Assembly (NCBI RefSeq): GCF_004768785.1
Contig: NZ_SRMQ01000004.1
Location: 1-64,000, forward strand
DNA: 64,000 nucleotides
From: Caproiciproducens galactitolivorans
GTDB taxonomy: Bacteria; Bacillota; Clostridia; Oscillospirales; Acutalibacteraceae
Direction: 5' to 3'
The notes below the pieces were generated by a model, which did not search any database, was not told the origin of the DNA, and saw only the letters and a list, made by a program, of their open reading frames with translations. Shown piece after piece: positions 1 to 7,006 of the stretch. Position numbers and translations under genes: made by a program. The number at the start of each line of letters is the position of its first letter. Within the stretch, counting starts at the first letter, position 1.

Positions 1-62
1 GCGTGTGTAAGCACGGTAACGTGTTCAGCTTGGCAGTACTAATAGGCCGAGGGCTTGACCAT
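1..62 (+). rRNA. rrl: 23S ribosomal RNA, 3' end (partial)
   Basis: The first about 60 bases match the conserved 3' end of bacterial 23S rRNA, including the GTACTAATAGGCCGAGGGCTTGACC-type segment. The gene begins upstream of the window, so only its tail is seen. A strong terminator follows 70 bases later, before the 5S gene, so the 23S transcript probably ends without 5S. Confidence 0.93.
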
Positions 63-131
63 ATTTTTCTTGGTCTCCCTCATTTCTCACTTCTGCTTTG
101 TTTCCTTTATTCAGTTTTCAGTGTACAAATG

Positions 132-162
132 AAAGACCTGTCCAAAAAACAGGTCTTTTTGT
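132..162 (+). terminator. Rho-independent terminator after 23S rRNA
   Basis: A perfect 9 bp stem, AAAGACCTG (132-140) with CAGGTCTTT (150-158), is followed by a T run. It lies just after the 23S 3' end and would uncouple the downstream 5S gene from the rRNA promoter. Confidence 0.85.
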
Positions 163-681
163 TATCCGCTTCGGTGTATACAACCAACCGTTCTGCTAAC
201 GGAATCAAACACGGATAGCGGTTTTCATTATTTCGAAGCCGAAAATCGGACAATGCATTATAATTTAAGCGATAGGGCTTGCGGAAATGGCTCCGTTAAC
301 GGGCCGTAGGGCCATGTAATATGCCTATCGTTTTCTGAAAAAACGATAGGCGCTATGGTTCTTTATATGCGAGTGCATATCGCGTGTGTTTGGCGCTTGG
401 TATTGCTTATTATACGAATACCCCCGGGTTATGGAGGCTCCGGTTACTTCGCATTGAATAGGAAAACCAAACGAAACGGCACCCGATCCATTTATTATTT
501 CAGGACACTTCTACGGCAGGGATCTCCAGCAGGCGCATCGTGCCAAGGTGCTTTTAATCATTGCAATTGTTTTGCTTGCTTTTGTTATCGTGGCGGGCAT
601 TGCCTGTGCGGCTAGCCTTGTTTCCAGTATTCTTTCTTCCGCAGAAGGAATATTTTACGAATAAAAAAATTAAAAAAACAC
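163..681. other. 23S-5S spacer without a convincing intact gene
   Basis: About 500 bases separate the 23S terminator from the 5S promoter. The spacer holds a perfect 12 bp hairpin at 323-351 (GCCTATCGTTTT, loop CTGAA) that has no T tract. The heptamer CGATAGG also occurs near 270. There is a TATAAT-like box at 260-265 without a good -35. The distal half contains the start-less reading frame listed separately. No tRNA was recognised in the spacer. Confidence 0.6.
458..664 (+). pseudogene. Start-less reading frame encoding a membrane segment (possible gene remnant)
   Basis: Between an in-frame TGA at 455 and TAA at 662 there is an open frame of 68 codons with no ATG. The predicted peptide has a polar N-terminal part containing DPFIISGHFYGRDLQQAHRA. 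A clear hydrophobic stretch (LLIIAIVLLAFVIVAGIA) and a short tail follow, as in a small single-pass membrane protein. No start codon with a ribosome binding site was found, which suggests a truncated or frameshifted remnant. It could equally be chance. I do not recognise the family. Confidence 0.3.
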
Positions 682-710
682 TTGCAATTTGTCGGCAAAC
701 GTGGTATTAT
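682..710 (+). promoter_or_regulatory. Promoter of the 5S rRNA gene
   Basis: TTGCAA (682-687), a 17 bp spacer, then TATTAT (705-710); an overlapping TATAAT occurs at 708-713. The 5S gene starts about 25 bases downstream. With the 23S terminator upstream, this indicates independent 5S transcription. Confidence 0.65.
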
Positions 711-734
711 AATAAAGTCGTCACGAGAGATAAT

Positions 735-852
<118 letters not shown>

Positions 853-860
853 TCTTAAAG

Positions 861-890
861 CAGTCATCCAATAGGGTGGCTGTTTTTTTA
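861..890 (+). terminator. Terminator of the 5S rRNA gene
   Basis: CAGTCATCC (861-869) pairs with GGGTGGCTG (874-882), including two G-U pairs. A run of seven T's follows directly. Confidence 0.85.
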
Positions 891-991
891 TTTGTTTTGT
901 AATTCGAAAGAATCTGGTTATAGCCCGGATTTCGAAAGGTTTCGCGGCGAGCAAAAAGGCAAGCGGATTTTATTATAAATAATAAGGATTC

Positions 992-1165
992 ATGCGCTAC
1001 AAGTTGCAATTTCCGAATATCCATGATAAGATATTTAGTGATTTAAAGCATAAAGTAATTGAAGTGACGAAAGAAAGGAATCCTCTAACCGGGGAGTGGG
1101 ATAGATCTTATGATTATTGTAATGAAAAAGGATTCTACACAACAGGACGTGGAGAAAATCGTTGA
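992..1165 (+). CDS. Possible small upstream ORF overlapping the start of aroF (57 aa)
   Basis: ATG at 992 is preceded by TAATAAGG and opens a 57-codon frame ending at 1165, overlapping aroF by 56 bases in another frame. The peptide is rich in aromatic residues (Tyr3, 40, 42, 49; Trp36; several Phe), which would suit a leader peptide for an aromatic biosynthesis gene. There is no visible attenuator hairpin, and no family was recognised. It may be a chance frame. Confidence 0.25.
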   Translation: MRYKLQFPNIHDKIFSDLKHKVIEVTKERNPLTGEWDRSYDYCNEKGFYTTGRGENR

Positions 1166-2123
1166 AGTCCTAAAGGAGCACGGTTTAGGCGCGAACCTTT
1201 CCACCGGGTCGCAGGCGACGATTATCGGCGTTTTGGGCGACAAGACAAAATTAGGCGATTTTGATTTTGAATTAATGGAAGGCGTTGAGAAATGCGTTCC
1301 GATTATGCATTCCTATAAGCTGGCAAGCCATGAAATGTGCCCGGACGGGCGTGTGGTAGAGGTCGGCGAGCTGAAAATCGGCAAAAAAAAGCTGGTCATA
1401 ATGGCAGGCCCGTGCGCGGTTGAGAACGAGGAGCAGATTATGCATGCGGCTCTGGGTGTAAAAGCCGGCGGCGCGCAATTCCTTCGTGGCGGCGCCTATA
1501 AGCCGAGGACTTCCCCCTATTCCTTCCAGGGCATGGAAGAGGAAGGACTTAAACTGATGCGCAAAGCCGCCGACGCCACCGGATTGAAGGTTATCAGCGA
1601 AGTAGTGGCGCACGACCAGATTGACACAGCCGGAAAGTACTGCGATATGTTGCAGATTGGCGCGCGCAATATGCAGAACTTCCGCCTTCTGCGGGAAGTC
1701 GGGCGCTCGAAAATCCCGGTGCTTCTGAAACGGGGAATTTCCTCTACGATTGAGGAATGGCTCGACGCGGCGGAATACATTATGAGCGAGGGTAACTATA
1801 ATGTCGTGCTCTGCGAACGAGGGATCCGCACCTTTGAAACCGCCACGCGCAATACGCTGGATGTTTCCGCGGTTCCGGTCGTGAAGGAGCGGAGCTGCCT
1901 GCCGATTATCATTGACCCGTCCCACGCGGCGGGGAAAGCAAGGTATGTTGCCGCCCTGTCGCTGGCGGGGATTGCCGCGGGTGCGGATGGGCTGATTATC
2001 GAGGTGCACCCGAACCCGAAAGCCGCGATGAGTGACGCCGCGCAGCAGCTCACCCCGGAAAGCTTCGGACAGTTAACGAAAAAAGTCGGAGAGCTTGCGC
2101 GTGTTGTCGGACGCGAAATATAG
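1110..2123 (+). CDS. aroF: 3-deoxy-7-phosphoheptulonate (DAHP) synthase
   Basis: Condenses phosphoenolpyruvate and erythrose 4-phosphate to DAHP, the first step of the shikimate pathway for Phe, Tyr and Trp. The 337-residue protein is of the short class I-beta (AroAG/KDPG-aldolase-like) type. It starts MIIVMKK and has an N-terminal ferredoxin-like regulatory domain (about 1-70). A TIM-barrel core follows, with MAGPCAVE near residue 97, GGAYKPRTSPYSFQG, and the late IIDPSHAAGK metal/phosphate-binding segment. The start at 1110 is preceded by GGGGAGTGG (1091-1099). The gene appears monocistronic. The N-terminal domain suggests feedback control by aromatic end products, which is an inference. 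Confidence 0.93.
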   Translation: MIIVMKKDSTQQDVEKIVEVLKEHGLGANLSTGSQATIIGVLGDKTKLGDFDFELMEGVEKCVPIMHSYKLASHEMCPDGRVVEVGELKIGKKKLVIMAGPCAVENEEQIMHAALGVKAGGAQFLRGGAYKPRTSPYSFQGMEEEGLKLMRKAADATGLKVISEVVAHDQIDTAGKYCDMLQIGARNMQNFRLLREVGRSKIPVLLKRGISSTIEEWLDAAEYIMSEGNYNVVLCERGIRTFETATRNTLDVSAVPVVKERSCLPIIIDPSHAAGKARYVAALSLAGIAAGADGLIIEVHPNPKAAMSDAAQQLTPESFGQLTKKVGELARVVGREI

Positions 2124-2446
2124 AGAAAGACGACCGTTTTTCCGGCCGCCATTTTTATGTGTATTATCCGGCATAGGGGAACGAGGTCAACGTGATGGCT
2201 ACAAAATACTTGCGCGGTTGGCGCAAATCGATGGGACAGCGTGGATGATCCTTTAGATTTCACCGATGAAAAAGCGCCTTATCGAAGAGGAAATAGAATA
2301 TACAATATGTATAATAAAACAAAAATATTACAAAAGGCGAAATCCTTGCTATGCGCCATCATGACAAAAATAGAAGCCGGAACATATACTCTAGGGATAA
2401 TTATTTTCTTATTATCCAGGTAGTTGTCAATTTTATTTGTCAAAAT
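2124..2446. other. Intergenic region between convergent aroF and bioY
   Basis: This 323-base stretch lies between the 3' ends of aroF and bioY. Just after aroF an imperfect GC-rich stem (CGACC/GGCCG) followed by ATTTTTA may terminate aroF. An AT-rich inverted repeat (GGATAAT...ATTATCC, 2395-2417) lies near the bioY end. The open frame at 2241-2423 has no ribosome binding site or recognisable family and is not called. Confidence 0.5.
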
Positions 2447-2995
2447 CTATACAATTGGGAATAATTTCGACTGAATTAACGCTTTGTTGATCGCCGGGGC
2501 AAGTATGGCGCAGGCGGCAAGTTTCAGGCAGTCAAACAAGACAAAGGGGAAAACCGTCGCCGAAAGGGCCTTTACCCAGCCGACGTTTGCGGAAACTGCG
2601 AAAAATACGGAGCCGAAAAGGTAGCAGATGAAAAGCGCAGCGAGCATGGCGGGAACACAGGCGGCGGTGTTTTTCTTTTTACTCCGCTCCAATATGAAAG
2701 CTGTTGCGAACGCCATAATCGGATAAGCGACCAAAAAGCCGCCGGTCGGGCCGAAAACAACGCCAGGGCCGCCCTTCCATCCGGCGAATACGGGCAGGCC
2801 GACAATCCCCAGCAGAAGATAGGCAAGCTGGGACAGAACCGCAAACCGCTTCGGCAGAATCGCCCCGGACAGGAACACAGGAAGCAGGGAAAGAGAAAGC
2901 GGCACCGGCGTAAACGGCAGCGGAAGAATGAGTTGGGCAAAGACTATCGTCAATGTGGTGAAAAGTGCGGTAACTGTTAGTTGCTTTGTTTTCAT
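2447..2995 (-). CDS. bioY: Biotin transporter BioY (ECF S component)
   Basis: BioY is the integral-membrane substrate-binding subunit of the biotin ECF transporter; in Clostridia it usually shares the EcfAA'T module encoded elsewhere. The 182-residue protein is almost entirely hydrophobic, with about six membrane segments. It carries the BioY hallmark around PVPLSLSLLPVFLSGAIL and the GxPVFAGWKGGPGVVFGPTGG region that lines the biotin site. It is a single gene on the minus strand. Its promoter overlaps a BirA-like operator (3045-3077), so biotin-dependent repression is likely. No energising subunits are encoded in the window. Confidence 0.93.
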   Translation of the reverse strand: MKTKQLTVTALFTTLTIVFAQLILPLPFTPVPLSLSLLPVFLSGAILPKRFAVLSQLAYLLLGIVGLPVFAGWKGGPGVVFGPTGGFLVAYPIMAFATAFILERSKKKNTAACVPAMLAALFICYLFGSVFFAVSANVGWVKALSATVFPFVLFDCLKLAACAILAPAINKALIQSKLFPIV

Positions 2996-3023
2996 AAAAT
3001 TCTCCTAATCTTTTTTATTTTAA

Positions 3024-3077
3024 AGTATAGCATTGAAATTTTAATTGTCAACCTTTATATTAATTATAAGTTTACGA
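3024..3077 (-). promoter_or_regulatory. bioY promoter overlapping a BirA-like operator
   Basis: On the minus strand TTGACA (complement of 3046-3051), a 16 bp spacer and TATACT (complement of 3024-3029) form the promoter. The dyad TTGTCAACC (3045-3053), N15, AGTTTACGA (3069-3077) matches the known Firmicutes BirA box TTGTTAACC-N15-GGTTAACAA in half-site sequence and spacing. It covers the -35 element, as expected for repression by biotinoyl-AMP-bound BirA. Confidence 0.7.
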
Positions 3078-3181
3078 TAGACAAAAAATGAAATGACGCG
3101 CTCGTAACAGTACGATACAGCCCAAAAGCGCGTGAAATTAAGAGATATACGTCGGCAAATTAAAATATTGGCGATTTGCTC

Positions 3182-3210
3182 TTGACACTGCCGCCGCAAT
3201 ATGGTACTAT
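3182..3210 (+). promoter_or_regulatory. Promoter of rplM-rpsI
   Basis: TTGACA (3182-3187), 17 bp spacer, TACTAT (3205-3210). It drives the leader and the L13/S9 operon. Confidence 0.75.
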
Positions 3211-3216
3211 CATACA

Positions 3217-3320
3217 TGCAAATCCTTTGCGCCGGATTCCAGCGCGCTTTTTTAAAAGGCTGCCCTGCCAAAGGGGCAGGGTTTTTTATAGGATTCAAAC
3301 AAATTTCAGGAGGTATAGTC
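3217..3320 (+). promoter_or_regulatory. Ribosomal protein L13-type leader with attenuator hairpin
   Basis: The roughly 100-base leader of rplM contains an intrinsic terminator-like hairpin, CCCTGCC (3263-3269) with GGCAGGG (3275-3281), followed by six T's (3282-3287). It ends only 33 bases before the start codon. Firmicutes rplM genes are known to carry an autoregulatory L13 leader, so premature termination controlled by free L13 is the likely mechanism. Confidence 0.55.
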
Positions 3321-3749
3321 ATGTCCACCTATATGCCAAAGGCCGGCGAAGTTGAGCGTAAGTGGTACGTTCTCGACGCAGCAGGCAAACCGCTGGGGCG
3401 CGTAGCCGCGCAGGCCGCCATGCTGCTCCGCGGAAAACACAAAGTCACCTATGCCCCGCACGTTGACTGCGGTGATCATGTGATCATCATTAACTGCAAA
3501 GATGCGGTTCTCACCGGAAAAAAGCTGGAAAAGAAATATTATTATCATCACACAGGGTATATCGGCCATTTAAAAGCGGTTCGTTATGACACCCTTATGG
3601 ATCAAAAGCCGTGCAAAGCCATGGAACTTGCCGTTAAAGGCATGATCCCCAACAATACCATCGGCCGTGCAGCCATGGGCAGACTTCGCTTGTTCGAGGG
3701 CGCAGAGCATAAGCATGCCGCCCAAAAGCCGCAAGTCTGGGATCGATAA
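3321..3749 (+). CDS. rplM: 50S ribosomal protein L13
   Basis: Early-assembling large-subunit protein that binds 23S rRNA. The 142-residue sequence shows the L13 landmarks: WYVLDAAGKPLGRVAAQ near the N-terminus, KHKVTYAPHVDCGDHVIIIN in the middle, and the GMIPNNTIGRAAMGRLRLFEG segment. The start at 3321 is set by AGGAGG at 3308-3313. rpsI follows 17 bases later, the usual rplM-rpsI pair. The leader hairpin upstream suggests translational or transcriptional autoregulation. Confidence 0.97.
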   Translation: MSTYMPKAGEVERKWYVLDAAGKPLGRVAAQAAMLLRGKHKVTYAPHVDCGDHVIIINCKDAVLTGKKLEKKYYYHHTGYIGHLKAVRYDTLMDQKPCKAMELAVKGMIPNNTIGRAAMGRLRLFEGAEHKHAAQKPQVWDR

Positions 3750-3766
3750 GGGAGGAGGACTAGAGA

Positions 3767-4168
3767 ATGTACGAGAAAGCACCCTATTTTTATGGAACCG
3801 GAAGAAGAAAAAGCTCCGTTGCCCGCGTAAGGCTTTATCAGGGCACCGGCAAGGTTACCATTAATGACAGAGATATCGACGATTACTTCGGATTGGATAC
3901 CTTAAAGCTCATCGTTCGCCAGCCGTTGGTTCTGACCGGCACGAACGAGAAGTTTGACATTGTCTGCCGTGTTGCAGGCGGCGGCGTTACCGGGCAAGCC
4001 GGCGCAATCCGCCACGGCATTGCAAGAGCGCTGCTCCAGTACGATTCCGAAAATTTACGTTCTCCTTTGAAGAAGGCCGGGTTCCTGACCCGCGACCCGA
4101 GAATGAAGGAGCGCAAGAAGTACGGTCTCAAAGCGGCCCGTCGCGCACCTCAGTTCTCAAAGAGATAA
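3767..4168 (+). CDS. rpsI: 30S ribosomal protein S9
   Basis: Small-subunit protein whose C-terminal tail reaches the P-site tRNA. The 133-residue protein has the S9 fold signature ([15 protein letters not shown] near the start, [19 protein letters not shown] in the middle). It ends with the conserved basic tail finishing in SKR, whose terminal Lys-Arg contacts the tRNA. GGAGGAGG precedes the ATG. It is the second gene of the rplM operon and is followed by a strong terminator. Confidence 0.97.
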   Translation: MYEKAPYFYGTGRRKSSVARVRLYQGTGKVTINDRDIDDYFGLDTLKLIVRQPLVLTGTNEKFDIVCRVAGGGVTGQAGAIRHGIARALLQYDSENLRSPLKKAGFLTRDPRMKERKKYGLKAARRAPQFSKR

Positions 4169-4218
4169 TTTCCATCTTCAAAACGAACGTTTTCGTGGGA
4201 AATCCACGAAAGAAAGAG

Positions 4219-4258
4219 CCTCCAATTGTAGGATTGAAACCTACGATTGGAGGTTTTT
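4219..4258 (+). terminator. Terminator of rplM-rpsI
   Basis: A 14 bp stem, CCTCCAATTGTAGG (4219-4232) with CCTACGATTGGAGG (4240-4253), is followed by TTTTT. Confidence 0.92.
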
Positions 4259-4666
4259 GTTTGTGCTTAAAAGAGGTTCCCTGATGCGGAAGCAAGGAAT
4301 CGCATCCAAGCGAAATGCTTCTTTTCCGGCGCGAAAACCGATTTTTCCTTTTCTAATATATATTATAGAAGTAAGTCTGTCGGCTGTTTTTACCCCCGGA
4401 TTTTAAGCGGGAAACCGGTTTCAGAAGTACAAATTTCCTTAGAATTTCAAGGCGAAAATGGATCGGAACAAGGCGCTTTCTTCAAAGGGAAATAATGTTC
4501 TTGCAGAAGAAATGGATAACCAGCGGAAAGTATGTGTGTTTCCCACATATTGGAAAATCTAGTGATAGAATCAGTTCCAATTTTAAAGCTCCATGGGAGA
4601 GGATTTCCCTTACATTATATATGGAGTTTTTACCCCTTTTTACGCTTTTCCTTTCAAGCGTTTCCT

Positions 4667-4682
4667 ATACTATATATAGTAT
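4667..4682. promoter_or_regulatory. Perfect palindrome, orphan operator-like site
   Basis: ATACTATATATAGTAT is a perfect 16 bp palindrome. It resembles operator sequences of GntR/YtrA-type repressors, but no such regulator or target gene adjoins it. Its function is unknown. Confidence 0.3.
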
Positions 4683-4934
4683 GTTCTCCGGACGGATATC
4701 GAATCTTTTAAAATAAAAATAGGGATGTGTAACGAAGGGATATTCTAGACGAGAAAAAACGGGGAAACTTCGTTCTTGGAACAGCAAGCTAAGTTCGACA
4801 CGATTCGTCAATACAAAAAGTACAGTGAAAAAATCCAGGTACAGAGCCAAAATTTGAAGATTTTCTCTTTTTAAGATAAGCTAAAAAAAGAAAACTGTTG
4901 TCAAAAAATAAAGAATAAACAACGCTGTAATAGT

Positions 4935-4951
4935 TGTAACAACTTTGTAAC
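4935..4951 (+). promoter_or_regulatory. WalR-like binding site
   Basis: TGTAAC-N5-TGTAAC exactly fits the WalR (YycF) consensus TGTWAH-N5-TGTWAH. The downstream gene encodes a cell-wall protein with a 3D domain, a class that includes known WalR targets such as yocH. The box lies about 150 bases upstream of the best promoter. Confidence 0.5.
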
Positions 4952-5102
4952 TATGATTTTCTTACACTTTGCACAGAAAAGCCATTTTTAAAAACCGTAA
5001 GGAATGTGAAAATAATGTCAAATCAGCAATTACAGAAGGGAAAGAAGATTTTAATGACTTTTAGCATTGTGCAATATGCACAAACCAAGTCGTGTTAACA
5101 AT

Positions 5103-5131
5103 TTGACAGCTATGCATTCGGTGGATATAAT
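5103..5131 (+). promoter_or_regulatory. Consensus promoter of the G5/3D gene
   Basis: TTGACA (5103-5108), 17 bp spacer, TATAAT (5126-5131): a perfect vegetative consensus. The predicted leader is about 90 bases. Confidence 0.8.
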
Positions 5132-5226
5132 TACGCCATTGACGCATATCCTGAAAAATAGACGTGTGCCAATGTGGTGGGTAAAGCCCATATTTACTGT
5201 GCAAAAGCAAAGAAAAGGGTGACTGA

Positions 5227-6441
5227 ATGCGAAATTTCATACGAAATAGAGCAGATTTTAAAAGCACAATAAAAAGAGTGGCTGCGCTTGCAATTATGAT
5301 TATGATTACGGTCGGTTCGGTCGTCACGGTAGCGGCTGCAACTCGTAACGCTGTAATCGACTATAACGGTGAAAAGAAGAGCGTTCAGCTTTTTAGTGAC
5401 GAAACCGACGATATCCTTACCGCGGCAAAAATTACGGTAAGCGACGAAGATTTGGTTGTACGCAGTCCTCAAACCGCTTCGGACGGTTCCATTCAACTGA
5501 TTGTCCGCAGCGCGTATTCGGTAAATATTGAAAACGGCGGCGAAACAAAAGCCGTCACATTGCACTATGGTGACACAGTGGCGCAGGCACTTGCACAAGC
5601 GGGTGTTACGCCGGGGAAAAACGATGCAGTTTCTCCTGCGGCGGACACACCGATTACAGGACAGACCGATATCAAGGTGATAAAACGCTATAATGTCAGC
5701 ATTGCGGCGGACGGGAAAACCACCCCGGTGGTCGTCAGCGAGGGCACAGTAGCGCAGGCGCTGGACGAAGCTGGTGTGGAAGTCGGGAAAAACGACATCG
5801 TCAGCGTGAAACAGGATGCCGCCGTAAGCGAAGGCATGAAGATCGCCGTCGCAAGGGTCGAGTACCGCCAGGTTACCGCCCAGCAGGCGATTCCTTTTCA
5901 GAACCGCACGGAAAAGAGCGCCAGCCTTTACAAGGGGCAGAAGCAGATCCGTATTCCCGGAAAAGCCGGCGTTAAGTCGGTTGTTCTGAATCAGAAGTTT
6001 GTCGACGGCAAGCTTGCCGGCAGTGAAGAAATTTCAAGCACAGTAATTTCGCAGCCGGTGGAGCAGGTGACCGTAGTAGGTACGAAGAAAAGAGTCGGCA
6101 CGGTTGAAAACGGCGACGGAACCTTTACCGACAAGAACGGGAAGGTCGTACGCTACCGCAAATGCGTTTACGGAAAATGCACCGGGTACACCGGCGGCGG
6201 CTGGACTTCTACCGGTCAGGCGGCGGCGTTCGGGCTGGTGGCGGTAAATCCGCGGATTATTCCTTACGGAAGCAGGCTGTATATCACTTCGCCCGACGGC
6301 AAGACGGTTTACGGCTATGCAATTGCGGCGGATACCGGCGGCGGTGTTATGAACGGCAGAATTGTTGCCGACCTGTATTTCAATACAGTTGGCCAGTGCA
6401 GGCAGTTCGGCATCCGCAACATGAATATCTACGTTCTGTAA
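5227..6441 (+). CDS. YabE-like secreted cell-wall protein with DUF348, G5 and 3D domains
   Basis: Predicted exported peptidoglycan-active protein of the resuscitation-promoting YabE/YocH group; the 3D domain is related to lytic transglycosylases of the MltA type. The 404-residue protein has an N-terminal signal/anchor helix (about 16-38). About three DUF348 repeats (about 42-200) and a G5 domain (about 205-285) follow. The C-terminal 3D domain (about 310-404) carries conserved Asp residues in AADTGGG and NGRIVADLYF. The start at 5227 is preceded by AAAAGGGTGA. It is expressed from a consensus promoter, and the WalR-like box upstream fits cell-wall homeostasis control. A terminator follows. 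Confidence 0.87.
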   Translation: MRNFIRNRADFKSTIKRVAALAIMIMITVGSVVTVAAATRNAVIDYNGEKKSVQLFSDETDDILTAAKITVSDEDLVVRSPQTASDGSIQLIVRSAYSVNIENGGETKAVTLHYGDTVAQALAQAGVTPGKNDAVSPAADTPITGQTDIKVIKRYNVSIAADGKTTPVVVSEGTVAQALDEAGVEVGKNDIVSVKQDAAVSEGMKIAVARVEYRQVTAQQAIPFQNRTEKSASLYKGQKQIRIPGKAGVKSVVLNQKFVDGKLAGSEEISSTVISQPVEQVTVVGTKKRVGTVENGDGTFTDKNGKVVRYRKCVYGKCTGYTGGGWTSTGQAAAFGLVAVNPRIIPYGSRLYITSPDGKTVYGYAIAADTGGGVMNGRIVADLYFNTVGQCRQFGIRNMNIYVL

Positions 6442-6446
6442 AGCGA

Positions 6447-6468
6447 AGCGGGGGAAACCCCGCTTTTT
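6447..6468 (+). terminator. Terminator after the G5/3D gene
   Basis: A 7 bp stem, AGCGGGG (6447-6453) with CCCCGCT (6458-6464), followed by four T's. Confidence 0.7.
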
Positions 6469-6495
6469 CCAGGAAAGAATAAGCGAGGCGGTTTT

Positions 6496-6783
6496 ATGCG
6501 ATACCTGTATTCCGCGATGTGGTTCGCGGCGGGGTTGATCCTGATTTTCCGTCTGGGCAGGGAAAACCGTATTTTTTATATTGCGGGGACGTTCTTCCTT
6601 TTCCTCGGCGGATGGTGGCTTGCCTTTGCGGCGGGAGCCGCTAACCTGTTTGCCGGCGTGTGGGGCTGGGTTTACCGCATTATTACGGCGGCGGCGCTGG
6701 TGATCTTCTGCTTTGCTTACTATAAGGAAACACAGAAAAAGAAAGCGGAAGAAACGGGCGGCAAGCCGGGTGAAGATGAATAA
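6496..6783 (+). CDS. Small membrane protein of unknown function
   Basis: The 95-residue protein has three probable membrane helices (about 5-20, 27-48 and 55-77) and a short, charged C-terminal tail rich in Lys and Glu that is probably cytoplasmic. A weak site, GAGGCGG, lies 9 bases before ATG 6496. I do not recognise the family. It sits between two terminators, so it either has its own weak promoter or is read through from the G5/3D gene, suggesting an envelope-related role at most. Confidence 0.65.
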   Translation: MRYLYSAMWFAAGLILIFRLGRENRIFYIAGTFFLFLGGWWLAFAAGAANLFAGVWGWVYRIITAAALVIFCFAYYKETQKKKAEETGGKPGEDE

Positions 6784-6792
6784 CAAGAAAAG

Positions 6793-6817
6793 AGCTTCGT
6801 TTTTACGAGGCTTTTTT
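6793..6817 (+). terminator. Terminator after the small membrane protein
   Basis: AGCTTCGT (6793-6800) pairs with ACGAGGCT (6805-6812, one G-U), followed by a T run. Confidence 0.8.
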
Positions 6818-6891
6818 ACTGCCAAAAAACGGATTTGTGCATACAATAGTGTGCGGGGCAAATATATTTAAACCGCTTTATTATAGATCGT

Positions 6892-6914
6892 CTGCCGGGA
6901 CTCGCTCCCGGCAG
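6892..6914. repeat. Strong hairpin upstream of rpe
   Basis: CTGCCGGGA (6892-6900), loop CTCGC, TCCCGGCAG (6906-6914): 9 bp perfect, with weaker outer pairing TATAG/CTATA. No T tract follows, so it is not a typical terminator. Its function is unknown. Confidence 0.5.
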
Positions 6915-6932
6915 GCACTATATAAAGTTTTG

Positions 6933-6979
6933 GGAACCGGTTCCAAGAAGTTGAAATCCTTGTGAAATTAAGGTAAAAT
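6933..6979 (+). promoter_or_regulatory. rpe promoter with an upstream palindrome
   Basis: TTGAAA (6951-6956), 17 bp spacer, TAAAAT (6974-6979). A perfect 12 bp palindrome GGAACCGGTTCC (6933-6944) ends seven bases upstream of the -35 element and looks like an operator. Confidence 0.55.
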
Positions 6980-7006
6980 AAAATATATATGGATGGAGGG
7001 ATGAAA

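Larger units (their letters stand above)
4259..5102. other. Long AT-rich intergenic region upstream of the G5/3D gene
   Basis: About 840 bases with no convincing gene. It contains several AT-rich inverted repeats, including the perfect 16 bp palindrome at 4667-4682, and a WalR-like tandem repeat at 4935-4951. An open frame at 4495-4716 lacks a ribosome binding site and family features and is not called. The length suggests complex regulation or remnants of lost genes. Confidence 0.5.

Noticed and set aside
2241-2423. 60-codon open frame after aroF
   Set aside because: No ribosome binding site and no family features; probably chance in AT-rich DNA.
4495-4716. 73-codon open frame in the gene desert
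   Set aside because: No ribosome binding site, no recognisable family, and it spans the palindromic operator-like site.
4900-5226. Cyclic di-AMP (ydaO) riboswitch before the G5/3D gene
   Set aside because: Such genes often carry one, but the conserved core motifs are absent here.
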